The position numbers and the translations under genes are program-made. The notes under the pieces were generated by a model. That model made no database searches. It was not told the DNA's origin and saw only the letters and a program-made list of their open reading frames with translations. 64,000 nucleotides of DNA from Bacteroides_E sp964583185 (lineage in GTDB: Bacteria; Bacteroidota; Bacteroidia; Bacteroidales; Bacteroidaceae), in contig CAZOVL010000003.1 in assembly GCA_964583185.1 (NCBI GenBank), forward strand, positions 3,263-67,262. Direction: 5' to 3'. Shown here in pieces: positions 34,622-42,657 of this stretch. Each line of letters opens with the position of its first letter. Positions within the stretch are counted from its first letter, which is position 1.

Positions 34622-34701
34622 CGGTCTAGGACCTAACACCCCTCGGTCCTAGACCGAGCACCCTTCAGTCCTAGACCGACAGGCCTTCGGTCCTAGACCG
34701 A
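34622..34701 (+). repeat. array A of a dispersed 22-bp repeat (four units)
   Basis: Four cores start exactly 22 bp apart (34622, 34644, 34666, 34688). The core is CGGTCCTAGACCGA, a near-palindrome. The first unit carries the same core in its reverse-complement form (CGGTCTAGGACC), and cores are separated by 8-nt linkers such as GCACCCTT. Units 2-3 (40 bp) are identical to array C and, inverted, largely to array B. It occupies the 564-bp gap between the esterase start and the convergent terminator of the next gene. The remainder of that gap (34256-34621) is AT-rich and shows nothing else. Confidence 0.85.
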
Positions 34702-34762
34702 TGAAAAGTGAAGATGAGCAAGCTACTTTTTTACTTTTAAAAAGAAAAGTCTAAATCAATAA

Positions 34763-34798
34763 AAAAGACCATAAGGTGACATCACTTTATGGTCTTTT
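34763..34798 (-). terminator. intrinsic terminator of the lipoprotein gene
   Basis: A long stem (AAAAGACCATA at 34763-34773 with TATGGTCTTTT at 34788-34798, extended inward through GGTG/CACT with one wobble) closes on a 4-nt loop. A-rich and T-rich flanks make it functional in either direction. It lies 22 bp past the stop of the gene at 34820. Confidence 0.8.
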
Positions 34799-34819
34799 AT
34801 TCCTTATTATGGGAGTGTA

Positions 34820-35614
34820 TTAGTCTAGTATTTTTTCGGGTATTTCTATTTTATGGAGGAAACCTTCTGCCTCATATTCTGTGTCTACTTCTTTCAGATT
34901 CATTATGGGATATTTGGCTACAGATGTTCTTGTTTTAGATTCTGTTATTATTTCCCAGCCTAATTGGAACCATCCGTTTAAGAATTGTACAACTCCATAT
35001 TTGCTTTGTTGAATATCAAATTTGTGACTTACTTCTTTTTCATTTTTGGAGTAAGTTACAATTAAATAAGGCGTTTTATCTTCTTCAATAAGAGAGAATG
35101 TACCTTTAAGTAGAGGAGTTTTTTCTGTAATAATACCCTCATTTTCTTTGGAGAATAAATAGCAATCCTTTGTTTCATTGTTCACAAGGAATAAAACGGT
35201 GCTTTCTTTCAAAATAGGATGATTACTTTTGGTAATGGAAACAGAAGTATAGAAGTCTACCACTTTTATGGTTATGGTTTGACTGGTTTTTTGTTGTGTA
35301 TCAGTAACTGTGATTGTTGTGGAACCTTTCTCTTTCCCTGTAATGAGAAGCATTCCGGGATCATCTTCATCATAAAAAGAGGTTCCTACCTCTAGTATTT
35401 TAGGGTCTTTGATTGAAAGATCGTAATTCCTACTTCCTCCCAATAGTGGGATGAAAGTTCTTAGATCATAAGATTCTGAACTTTTTCGTACTTCATAGTA
35501 CTCTTTTTCAAATTGTAGAGGTAATGCCTTTTTTTCATCATCGTCATTACAAGCAACTAAAAAAAAGATACTACCAAACAGAAGGAGTGTGACAAATAAT
35601 TTTAGGTGTTTCAT
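34820..35614 (-). CDS. hypothetical lipoprotein with a BIG2-like domain
   Basis: A 264-residue lipoprotein (FFLVACNDDD lipobox, followed by an acidic Asp-rich sorting stretch typical of surface-exposed Bacteroidetes lipoproteins). Residues about 30-125 resemble a bacterial Ig-like (BIG2) fold: FEKEYYEVRKSSESYDLRTF, ILEVGTSF and GSTTITVTDTQQKTSQTITI. The C-terminal half is beta-rich (YLIVTYSKNEKEVSHKFDIQ) with no family I can name. It is transcribed alone, has its own terminator, and lies 93 bp downstream of buk. Confidence 0.65.
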   Translation of the reverse strand: MKHLKLFVTLLLFGSIFFLVACNDDDEKKALPLQFEKEYYEVRKSSESYDLRTFIPLLGGSRNYDLSIKDPKILEVGTSFYDEDDPGMLLITGKEKGSTTITVTDTQQKTSQTITIKVVDFYTSVSITKSNHPILKESTVLFLVNNETKDCYLFSKENEGIITEKTPLLKGTFSLIEEDKTPYLIVTYSKNEKEVSHKFDIQQSKYGVVQFLNGWFQLGWEIITESKTRTSVAKYPIMNLKEVDTEYEAEGFLHKIEIPEKILD

Positions 35615-35707
35615 ATCCTTAATTAATAGGTGGATAATAAATTGAATTAATTATCATAAAGGTATGAAAAAATCAAATAGATGGTCCTTTTGTCTCCTAT
35701 ATTTTTA

Positions 35708-36772
35708 TTAAATGTATGTTTTTGTCTCTATAATTCCTTTTTGAGCAGCAAGGGCATTTAGGGCAAGTGCCTCCATTTCTTTTTCACCGGGATAAACTTT
35801 TATCGGGGCTAAGAAGTTTGTTTGCTTGACTATGAAATCTACTATATAGTCTGAATAAGCTATACCACCGGTTAACAGAATTGCATCAATTTCTCCTCTT
35901 AAAACAGTAGCTGACGCACCAATACTTTTAGCTATATTATAGGCCATCGCTTGCAATATGAGTTCTGCCTTTTTATCTCCATCTAATAGTTTATTGTAAA
36001 TAATGCGTATATCGTTTGTACCCATATGACTTAATAATCCGGATTGACTAGCTATTTTTTTCTTTAGCTCTTTTTTGGTAAACTGGCCGCTGAAACACAA
36101 ATCAATAAGTGAGCCTGCCGGTAATGTTCCTGCTCGTTCGGGAGAGAATGGGCCTTCACCATTTAACGCATTATTCACATCTATGATTTTTCCCTTTTTA
36201 TGAACACCAATGGAAATACCTCCCCCTAGATGTGCTATGATTAGGTTGAGTGATTCGTAGTCTTTTTGTTGTTCTTTAGCATACTGTCGCCCAATGGCTC
36301 TTTGGTTTAGGGTATGAGCAATAGCTGTTCTTGGAAGTAGGGGGGAACCCGATATTTTTGCTATTTCATTTCGTTCATCAACTAGTCCCGGATCAGCAAT
36401 ATAGGTAGGACAAGCTTGAGGCTGTTCGTTGGCTAACTCATTAGCCAATAGACAACCTAAATTACAAGGATGATCAAACATAGCGTTGTCAACATCTTGT
36501 ATCATCTGTTCATTAATTGCATATACTCCTCCCTCTATGGGTTTGGTCAAAGGGCCTCTGGCTACAATGGCATCGAAAGGGTATGTAATGTTGTTCCTTT
36601 TCAGTTCGTTGCAAATACTTTGTTTACGAAAATGAAACTGATCTTTTACTTGCTTATAGAGAGCTATTTCTTCAGGTGTATGTGTAATTGTGGAACTGAA
36701 TATTTCTTGCTCTTCCTTATAAACAGCCACTTTTGTAGAGGTTGACCCCGGGTTAATTACAAGTATTTTCAT
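35708..36772 (-). CDS. buk: butyrate kinase
   Basis: Interconverts butyryl phosphate plus ADP and butyrate plus ATP; the last step of butyrate formation, or in some bacteria the equivalent step for branched-chain acids. The 354 residues match the ASKHA acetate/butyrate-kinase fold: the N-terminal ILVINPGSTSTKVAVYK, ARGPLTKPIEGGVY, LIIAHLGGGISIGVHKKGK and AILLTGGIAYSD. Its start overlaps the 3' end of ptb by 20 bp, so the two enzymes are coupled. Confidence 0.95.
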   Translation of the reverse strand: MKILVINPGSTSTKVAVYKEEQEIFSSTITHTPEEIALYKQVKDQFHFRKQSICNELKRNNITYPFDAIVARGPLTKPIEGGVYAINEQMIQDVDNAMFDHPCNLGCLLANELANEQPQACPTYIADPGLVDERNEIAKISGSPLLPRTAIAHTLNQRAIGRQYAKEQQKDYESLNLIIAHLGGGISIGVHKKGKIIDVNNALNGEGPFSPERAGTLPAGSLIDLCFSGQFTKKELKKKIASQSGLLSHMGTNDIRIIYNKLLDGDKKAELILQAMAYNIAKSIGASATVLRGEIDAILLTGGIAYSDYIVDFIVKQTNFLAPIKVYPGEKEMEALALNALAAQKGIIETKTYI

Positions 36773-37682
36773 TCTTTTCTGCTATTAAACAAGCCATAAC
36801 AATACTATAATACTTGGAAGAGCCGGTATCACTGCGTGAAGGAAGTACTACCGGGCAACACGTGCCCTGTAACACTCCTGCCATTTGTGCCTCAGCAAAA
36901 AGAGATACCGCTTTGTAAAAAGTGTTTCCTGCTTGTATATTTGGAAATATTAGTACATCGGCTTGCCCTTTGATTGGAGAAGTTATGCCTTTAATCTCTC
37001 CACTTTCGTGATCACAAGAGGTTTTTACATCCAGTGGACCATCCACAATGGCGTTTCCAAAAGCACCGGCTTCAGACTGTTCCACAATGTTTACATAATC
37101 CATTGAAATGGGAAACTTGGGACTTGCTTTTTCAGAGAAATGAATCAAGGAAACTTTAGGTGTTTCTATGCCAAATTGATGACAAACTTTAATGGCATAC
37201 TCTATGATCTTGATGCGTTGTAGTATGTTGGGTCTGGGTATTACGGCTGCATCAGAAAAGAAGAGCAGTTTGGGGTAGCGTGGTATCTCCATAACTGCTA
37301 GATGAGTAAGAATTTTTCCTTTAGGAAGTAAACCTTCTTGCTTGTCTAAAACTACACGAAGCAAATCATCTGTATTTATAATTCCTTTCATCAAAATATC
37401 TGCTTTCCCTTGTTTAATAAGATGTACTCCTAGTTGTGCTGCTTCTTTGCAGTCAGAGGTTTCTCTAATGGAAATGGCATCCCCTTTTTCGGGAGAAGTT
37501 AAACTCTTGGGCATTTTTTTAGGAATTCCAACTAATATGAAACGAGCAATACCTTCATTTAGTGAACGCAGTATGGCATACTCTGTATGTTCATCATACG
37601 GACAAACCACAACTATTGTTTTAGGTTGAGCTTCGGTTTGTATATAGTGAGTTAGCTCTTTAAAGCTTTTAATAGGTTGCAT
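36753..37682 (-). CDS. ptb: phosphate butyryltransferase
   Basis: Converts butyryl-CoA and phosphate to butyryl phosphate, feeding butyrate kinase. The 309 residues show the phosphotransacetylase/butyryltransferase family pattern: LTHLAVMEIPRYPKLLFFSDAAV, FGIETPKVSLIHFSEK, VDGPLDVKTS, KGQADVLIFPNIQAGNTFYK and PVVLPSRSDTGSSKYYSI. First gene of the ptb-buk operon. A dehydrogenase or CoA-thioester supply gene is not in the window, so whether it serves butyrate or branched-chain acyl groups is open. Confidence 0.94.
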   Translation of the reverse strand: MQPIKSFKELTHYIQTEAQPKTIVVVCPYDEHTEYAILRSLNEGIARFILVGIPKKMPKSLTSPEKGDAISIRETSDCKEAAQLGVHLIKQGKADILMKGIINTDDLLRVVLDKQEGLLPKGKILTHLAVMEIPRYPKLLFFSDAAVIPRPNILQRIKIIEYAIKVCHQFGIETPKVSLIHFSEKASPKFPISMDYVNIVEQSEAGAFGNAIVDGPLDVKTSCDHESGEIKGITSPIKGQADVLIFPNIQAGNTFYKAVSLFAEAQMAGVLQGTCCPVVLPSRSDTGSSKYYSIVMACLIAEKNENTCN

Positions 37683-37806
37683 TTTTTCTATAATTTCAAT
37701 GTGTTATTTAAACAGAAATAGAGCCTGGCTTGTTTACAGTAATAAGAACTTTTAAGTAAAAAAACAGCTTTTGGTGTGTATTTTTTTTCATATGAAAGAA
37801 ATAGCT

Positions 37807-37814
37807 TAAATTTG
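37807..37814 (+). promoter_or_regulatory. TAnnTTTG promoter box upstream of the LD-carboxypeptidase gene
   Basis: TAAATTTG fits the Bacteroidetes -7 consensus TAnnTTTG. A -33 element at the usual 19-20 bp is not clear. Transcription would start near 37821, which supports translation from the ATG at 37834 or 37843 rather than from the TTG at 37816. Confidence 0.4.
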
Positions 37815-37842
37815 TTTGAGCCTATATGTTAAAATGTTCTAT

Positions 37843-38754
37843 ATGGAATCTTTACTATATCCTCCTTTCCTTAATCCGGGTGACCGTGTGATTATGGTTT
37901 CGCCTTCTAGTCGTATTGAAAAAAAACTAATCGATAAAGCAAAGGAGAGAATGGAGTCTTGGGGACTAAAAGTAACCTTATCTAAGCATGTAGATTCAAG
38001 TTTTAATCATTATGCAGGAACAGAAGAGGATAGAAAGAGAGATTTCCAAGAAGCAATGGATAATAAAAAGTATAAAGCAATACTTTGTACCCGAGGAGGT
38101 TATGGGGCTATTCATCTTATAGATCAGTTAGACTTTACCGAATTCAAAAAGCATCCCAAATGGTTGATTGGTTATAGTGATATTACGGCTCTACACGCTT
38201 GTTTTAATAAGGAGGGATATGCAACACTTCATAGTCCTATGGCTAAACATCTGGCTATGGCTCCACAAAATGAGTTTTCTTTACTTTACCTGAAGGGAAT
38301 TCTGCAAGGAAAACTACCCAATTATTCTTGTTGTGCTCATTCATTAAATCGATTGGGTAAAGTGAAAGGTATTTTAAGAGGTGGGAATCTGTCAGTTTTA
38401 GGGGCCTTGCAAGGTACACCTTATGCCATTACTGCTCAAGAAACGATTCTTTTTGTTGAAGATGTGGGTGAACACTTACATAGTATAGAGCGGTTGTTTT
38501 ATAATCTAAAGTATTCCGGGGTGCTAGATCAATTAGCTGGATTAATTATAGGACAGTTTTCTTCCGAATCTGAAAGTGGGTTATTAGAGAAAAGAGTGTA
38601 CCAAATGCTATCCAATTTTTTAACTCCTTATTCTTTTCCTGTTTGCTATTCTTTTCCCATTGGTCATACTGAACTAAACTATCCGGTGATTTGTGGTTCA
38701 AAAGTTGAACTTAATGTGGAAAAAGAGCGTGTAACTCTCTCTTTTCTTTCATAA
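37843..38754 (+). CDS. S66-family LD-carboxypeptidase (LdcA-like)
   Basis: Removes the terminal D-alanine from murein tetrapeptides (peptidoglycan recycling), or acts like MccF on microcin-type substrates. From the ATG at 37843 the protein has 303 residues and starts MESLLYPPFLNPGDRVIMVS, the usual family start. Catalytic parts are the Ser in GYSDITAL, the Glu in ILFVEDVGEHLHSIERL and the His in PIGHTELNYP; also AILCTRGGYGAIHLI. The frame extends 9 codons upstream, but a promoter box precedes it. No signal peptide, so it is cytoplasmic. Confidence 0.9.
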   Translation: MESLLYPPFLNPGDRVIMVSPSSRIEKKLIDKAKERMESWGLKVTLSKHVDSSFNHYAGTEEDRKRDFQEAMDNKKYKAILCTRGGYGAIHLIDQLDFTEFKKHPKWLIGYSDITALHACFNKEGYATLHSPMAKHLAMAPQNEFSLLYLKGILQGKLPNYSCCAHSLNRLGKVKGILRGGNLSVLGALQGTPYAITAQETILFVEDVGEHLHSIERLFYNLKYSGVLDQLAGLIIGQFSSESESGLLEKRVYQMLSNFLTPYSFPVCYSFPIGHTELNYPVICGSKVELNVEKERVTLSFLS

Positions 38755-38800
38755 TCTCATTTTAGCTATTCTATTATATAGAATTATGCAACAAAAAATG

Positions 38801-38808
38801 TAATTTTG
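38801..38808 (+). promoter_or_regulatory. TAnnTTTG promoter box upstream of the M28/glutaminyl cyclase gene
   Basis: TAATTTTG matches the Bacteroidetes -7 consensus. It lies 21 bp upstream of the ATG at 38830 and overlaps the TTG at 38806, which therefore cannot be the start codon. A -33 box is not evident. Confidence 0.45.
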
Positions 38809-38829
38809 CTGCGTATTAGATATTTAGTA

Positions 38830-39840
38830 ATGATGAATAGAATTGTAGCAGTAGGTTTAGTAGGTGTTTTGAGTGCTCTCTTTTTTGCTTGTAGTGGTTC
38901 AAAAGTGAGTAATAGCAAATCGGTTGATTTAGCTGAAGATAACGCAAGTGTAGCAGTCCCACGGTTTAATGCAGATAGTGCCTATCGTTTTATTGAGAAA
39001 CAGGTATCCTTTGGCCCACGGGTACCGAATACAAAAGAACATAAAGAGTGTGGGCTTTATCTGGAAGATAAACTAAAAGCATATGGAGCAACTGTGGTCA
39101 CACAAGAAGTTGATTTAGTAGCTTACGATGGTACCTTACTTAAAGCAAAAAATATTATTGCATCTTACCAACCCGAATTAAAAAAACGAGTTGCTTTGTT
39201 TGCTCATTGGGATACCCGCCCTTGGTCGGATAATGATCCGGATGAGAAAAATCATCGTACACCCGTACTAGGTGCTAACGATGGAGCCAGTGGGGTAGGT
39301 GTTCTTTTGGAAATTGCCCGATTACTTCAACAAACCCCAACTACTATTGGTATTGACATTATTTTCTTTGATGCTGAAGATTATGGTGTACCTCAATTCG
39401 ATACTACATCTCGGGGAGATACTGAGAAGTCTTGGGGACTAGGTTCTCAATATTGGGCTAAAAATCTTCATACTCCCAATTACAATGCCCGCTTTGGCAT
39501 TTTATTAGATATGGTAGGAGATAAAGATGCCTTGTTTTATTATGAGAGGTATTCTCAAAAATTTGCAAAAAACATCAATAAAAAGGTTTGGAATAGAGCA
39601 CATGAATTGGGCTTTCAACGTTATTTTATAAAAGAAGAAGGTGGATACATTACCGATGATCATTTATTTGTAAATGAAATAGCTCGTATCCCTACCATTG
39701 ATATTATACACAATAATATTTATGATAGTGGTTTTGCTAAAAGCTGGCATACGGTAAATGATACCATGGAGAATATTGAAAGAAATACACTACACGCTGT
39801 AGGGCAAACTGTTCTGGCGGTTATATATAATGAAAAATAA
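38830..39840 (+). CDS. M28-family glutaminyl-peptide cyclotransferase-like lipoprotein
   Basis: A 336-residue lipoprotein (LSALFFACSGSK lipobox) similar to bacterial type II glutaminyl cyclases (the Porphyromonas gingivalis type), which convert N-terminal Gln of exported proteins to pyroglutamate after signal peptide cleavage. The M28 zinc-site pattern is visible: ALFAHWDTRPW, GANDGASGVGVLLEIARLL, IIFFDAEDYG, EEGGYITDDHLFVNE and SWHTVNDTMENI. Many Bacteroidales envelope proteins begin with Gln after the signal peptide, as several in this window do. It is followed almost directly by sufE. Confidence 0.88.
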   Translation: MMNRIVAVGLVGVLSALFFACSGSKVSNSKSVDLAEDNASVAVPRFNADSAYRFIEKQVSFGPRVPNTKEHKECGLYLEDKLKAYGATVVTQEVDLVAYDGTLLKAKNIIASYQPELKKRVALFAHWDTRPWSDNDPDEKNHRTPVLGANDGASGVGVLLEIARLLQQTPTTIGIDIIFFDAEDYGVPQFDTTSRGDTEKSWGLGSQYWAKNLHTPNYNARFGILLDMVGDKDALFYYERYSQKFAKNINKKVWNRAHELGFQRYFIKEEGGYITDDHLFVNEIARIPTIDIIHNNIYDSGFAKSWHTVNDTMENIERNTLHAVGQTVLAVIYNEK

Positions 39841-39841
39841 G

Positions 39842-40273
39842 ATGTCTATTAACGAAAAACAAGAAGAGATTATTAGTGAGTTTGAAATGTTTGATGATTG
39901 GATGGATCGTTACCAACTTTTAATTGATTTGGGTAACAGCCAGGAATCATTGGATGAAGAATATAAAACCGATCAAAATTTAATTGAAGGATGTCAAAGT
40001 CGAGTTTGGCTTCAAGCTGACTTAGTGAATGGTAAAGTTGTTTATAAAGCAGAAAGTGATGCCATTATTGTAAAAGGAATCATTACTTTATTAATTCAAG
40101 TATTATCCAATCATACTCCCGATGAAATTATTAATGCAGAACTTTATTTTATTGATAAAATAGGTTTGCATGAACATCTATCACCCACTAGGAGTAATGG
40201 GTTGTTGTCTATGTTAAAACAAATGCGTTTGTACGCATTGGTATTCAAAGCCAAACAAGATCAGGAGAACTAA
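39842..40273 (+). CDS. sufE: SufE-family sulfur acceptor for Fe-S assembly
   Basis: Accepts persulfide sulfur from the cysteine desulfurase SufS and passes it to the SufBCD scaffold. The active Cys is in NLIEGCQSRVWL (about residue 51), followed by KVVYKAESDAIIVKGII. From the ATG at 39842 the protein has 143 residues, normal for the family. An upstream ATG at 39830 would overlap the preceding gene by 11 bp and add four residues. It is convergent with the CPBP gene, overlapping its 3' end by 4 bp. No other suf genes are in the window. Confidence 0.93.
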   Translation: MSINEKQEEIISEFEMFDDWMDRYQLLIDLGNSQESLDEEYKTDQNLIEGCQSRVWLQADLVNGKVVYKAESDAIIVKGIITLLIQVLSNHTPDEIINAELYFIDKIGLHEHLSPTRSNGLLSMLKQMRLYALVFKAKQDQEN

Positions 40274-41079
40274 TCTACTTCCTCCTCCTCTTTTACAGTT
40301 AGAAAAGGAGAGGAGGTTGCTTGATTGAGTTTCATTAAACTAGTTATGAGTAATAAAACTGCTGAAGCTGCTATAAGCCAGTAGGCTGTAGTCGGTATGA
40401 TATCCTGAAATGAATCTGCTAAAACAAACTCTTTGCTTATCATAACGGATAAGCTGTTATTTACAATGTGAATAATGAGTACAGGAAGAATGCTTTTTGT
40501 TTTGAAATAAACCCAAGCCAAGAGTAAACCAATAATAAATCCACCTATTACTTGAGTAGGATTCATATGAATAAGGCCGAAGATTAAAGCAGAAACTAGT
40601 ATGGCAGTTCTAGGTGTGTACTTCTCTAATAAAAAACGAGTAACGGCACCTCTGAATACCAACTCTTCAAGTAATGGTCCAATTAGGGTTACTGCAATGA
40701 TTCCCCATATGCTCTCAAATACAGAACTAAAGGTCTGTTCCATTAAATCGGGGAGGAAGGATAAATAAGACATCAGAAGATCAAGCAAGAAAATGCTGCT
40801 AAAAGTGGCTATTAATACCCATAATAAGTAATCCAATAAAGAAGGTTTAGGGAGTGACCAACTCTCTTTATCCATAGGGATAAGTCCTTTTTTCCACAGA
40901 ACAAGAAACATAAGCAGCATACTAAGAAGTAAAGAGAATATCACTTCTGTAATGCCCAAGTCTGCAGTTATGACTCCTGTGGTTGCATATTGATAAATAA
41001 AAAAACCTATCTTCACTATAAATGCTGAACAAAGCTGAAGAATTAGGTAAGTGAATACCAAGAATAAAGACCTTTTCAT
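40270..41079 (-). CDS. CPBP-family intramembrane metalloprotease (CAAX-protease-like)
   Basis: A 269-residue membrane protein with about seven predicted helices. The CPBP/Abi motifs are present: motif 1 PLLEELVFRGAVTRFL with the paired Glu and Arg, motif 2 ALIFGLIHMNP with His, and motif 3 LPVLIIHIVNNSLSV with His and Asn. Bacterial members process or protect peptides; the exact substrate is unknown. It follows ribF with an ATGA overlap, so it is part of the operon ATPase-HAD-ribF-CPBP or the last part of it. Confidence 0.88.
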   Translation of the reverse strand: MKRSLFLVFTYLILQLCSAFIVKIGFFIYQYATTGVITADLGITEVIFSLLLSMLLMFLVLWKKGLIPMDKESWSLPKPSLLDYLLWVLIATFSSIFLLDLLMSYLSFLPDLMEQTFSSVFESIWGIIAVTLIGPLLEELVFRGAVTRFLLEKYTPRTAILVSALIFGLIHMNPTQVIGGFIIGLLLAWVYFKTKSILPVLIIHIVNNSLSVMISKEFVLADSFQDIIPTTAYWLIAASAVLLLITSLMKLNQATSSPFLTVKEEEEVD

Positions 41080-42038
41080 AGTGTCTGTGTTGTTTTAAAG
41101 TAGTGTCTAGTGTCTACTTCATCAATTTTAAGTTGTTCAATTAACGCATCCTTATTTTCAAAGGCTATCTCTTCCCTTAAATAGTAGTGAAATTGTAGTT
41201 CCAACGACTGACCATAGATGCATTCGTTGAAATCTAATATATGGACTTCTATACTTTTGTTTTTGCCATTTTTCATAGTGGGTCTACAACCAATGCTAAG
41301 CATACCCTTATGTAGCGAATTGTTTAAAAGTACTGAAACAATATAAACTCCATCAGCAGGAATCAATTTGTTTTTATGAATAGGCTCAATATTTGCAGTA
41401 GGATATCCCAATAATCGTCCTATTTTCTTTCCATCAACCACTCTCCCTTCTAGTGCATAAGTATAACCTAAAAGATCATTAGCTAATGAAACGTTTTTTT
41501 CCTTAATAACCTTACGAATCAAAGAAGAACTAATCTCCTCTTCTTGCAAAAAGTAAGCATTGGTATTAAAAACCTTAATTCCAATATCTTCACCATAAGA
41601 AACATATTCTCTGAAACCTTCTGTTTTATCTTTTCTCTTTCCAAACCGATTATCATAACCAATAAATAAAGAGTGAATGTTTAATTTCTCTTTTAATATT
41701 TGGCTCATAAAATCATAAGCAGAAAGTTTTGATAGGCTTTCAGTAAAAGGTAATACAACACATTGATCTATGCCTTCTTTGGCTAATCTTTTTAATTTTT
41801 CCTCTAGTGGGGTTAATAGTTTAATTTTCTTCTGATGAATGACCGCTGAAGGGTGGTCAGCAAAGGTAATAATGGTTGATTTCAACCCGTTTTCCTCTGC
41901 GTTAGTTATAACCTGTTGTATGATGTGATGATGTCCCAAGTGTACTCCATCGAAAAAACCAATGGTAGCTACACTGGGAGATAAAGCTATGTTTTGTAGG
42001 GAAGATATGATTTGCATTTCTTTTTTGTACTTACTCAA
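41076..42038 (-). CDS. ribF: bifunctional riboflavin kinase / FAD synthetase
   Basis: Phosphorylates riboflavin to FMN and adenylates FMN to FAD. The N-terminal nucleotidyltransferase domain has SVATIGFFDGVHLGHHHIIQ and FIGYDNRFGKRKDK with ISSSLIRKVI. The C-terminal kinase domain begins around EGRVVDGKKIGRLLGYPTAN and continues LIPADGVYIV and MLSIGCRPTM. The 320-residue length is usual. It overlaps its neighbours on both sides (8 bp with the HAD gene, 4 bp with the CPBP gene). Confidence 0.96.
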   Translation of the reverse strand: MSKYKKEMQIISSLQNIALSPSVATIGFFDGVHLGHHHIIQQVITNAEENGLKSTIITFADHPSAVIHQKKIKLLTPLEEKLKRLAKEGIDQCVVLPFTESLSKLSAYDFMSQILKEKLNIHSLFIGYDNRFGKRKDKTEGFREYVSYGEDIGIKVFNTNAYFLQEEEISSSLIRKVIKEKNVSLANDLLGYTYALEGRVVDGKKIGRLLGYPTANIEPIHKNKLIPADGVYIVSVLLNNSLHKGMLSIGCRPTMKNGKNKSIEVHILDFNECIYGQSLELQFHYYLREEIAFENKDALIEQLKIDEVDTRHYFKTTQTL

Positions 42039-42651
42039 ATAAGAAAGTCCAGTCTTCTTTGGGTTTAGGCGTATAGGTGGTGAAACCTAAAGCTTTTGCT
42101 GCTTCACAATTCTCTTTTGAATCATCTATAAGGAAGGACTCTTTAGGGTCAATGCCTGTAAACTGAAGTACCGATTGGTATATTTCAGTATCAGGTTTTA
42201 GCATATGCATTTCATATGATAAAAAGATGTGCTCAAAATAGTCTTCTACTCTGAATCCTCTGTAGGGAAAACCAAAATCTGTGGCCCATTTCCAATGTAT
42301 TGGATTGGTATTACTTAATAAGTAAACCACATAGTGTTCTCTTAAGCGAAGAAGTAAATCTAATTTATTTCTGGGTATGTCATCCAGAAAGCTAACCCAA
42401 GCTGCATCAATTTGCTCATCAGATATATCCTTGTTTTCAATTCGTTTTCTTATTTCCTCTCTAAATTCTTCCGATGAGATTAATCCTTTTTCATAATCTT
42501 GAAAAAAACCTTCTTGAAGTGATGTTCCTAACAATTCTTCAGTATTTGAAAGTCCTATTTTATTGAATTCATCAATACAACGCTGACGTTCCAAGTCAAC
42601 TAATACACCACCAAAGTCAATAACAAGATTTTTAATTCCGTTTTTTTTCAT
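42031..42651 (-). CDS. HAD-superfamily hydrolase (HAD-IA, sugar-phosphatase-like)
   Basis: A 206-residue phosphatase with the four HAD motifs: VIDFGGVLVDLER (nucleophile region), YLLSNTNPIHWKWA (motif II), the Lys in HMLKPDTEIYQSVL (motif III) and FLIDDSKENCEAAKALG (motif IV). In motif I the usual second Asp is replaced by Gly-Gly-Val (DFGGVLVD), as in YihX-type alpha-glucose-1-phosphatases. The substrate is not known; a flavin-related phosphatase is possible because it overlaps ribF. It lies 6 bp from the ATPase gene on the same strand. Confidence 0.88.
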   Translation of the reverse strand: MKKNGIKNLVIDFGGVLVDLERQRCIDEFNKIGLSNTEELLGTSLQEGFFQDYEKGLISSEEFREEIRKRIENKDISDEQIDAAWVSFLDDIPRNKLDLLLRLREHYVVYLLSNTNPIHWKWATDFGFPYRGFRVEDYFEHIFLSYEMHMLKPDTEIYQSVLQFTGIDPKESFLIDDSKENCEAAKALGFTTYTPKPKEDWTFLFE

Positions 42652-42657
42652 TAATTA

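Noticed and set aside
34622..34701. CRISPR array
   Set aside because: Cores of 14 nt with 8-nt linkers at 22-bp period are far too short, the linkers are partly conserved, no cas genes are present, and the same units recur elsewhere.
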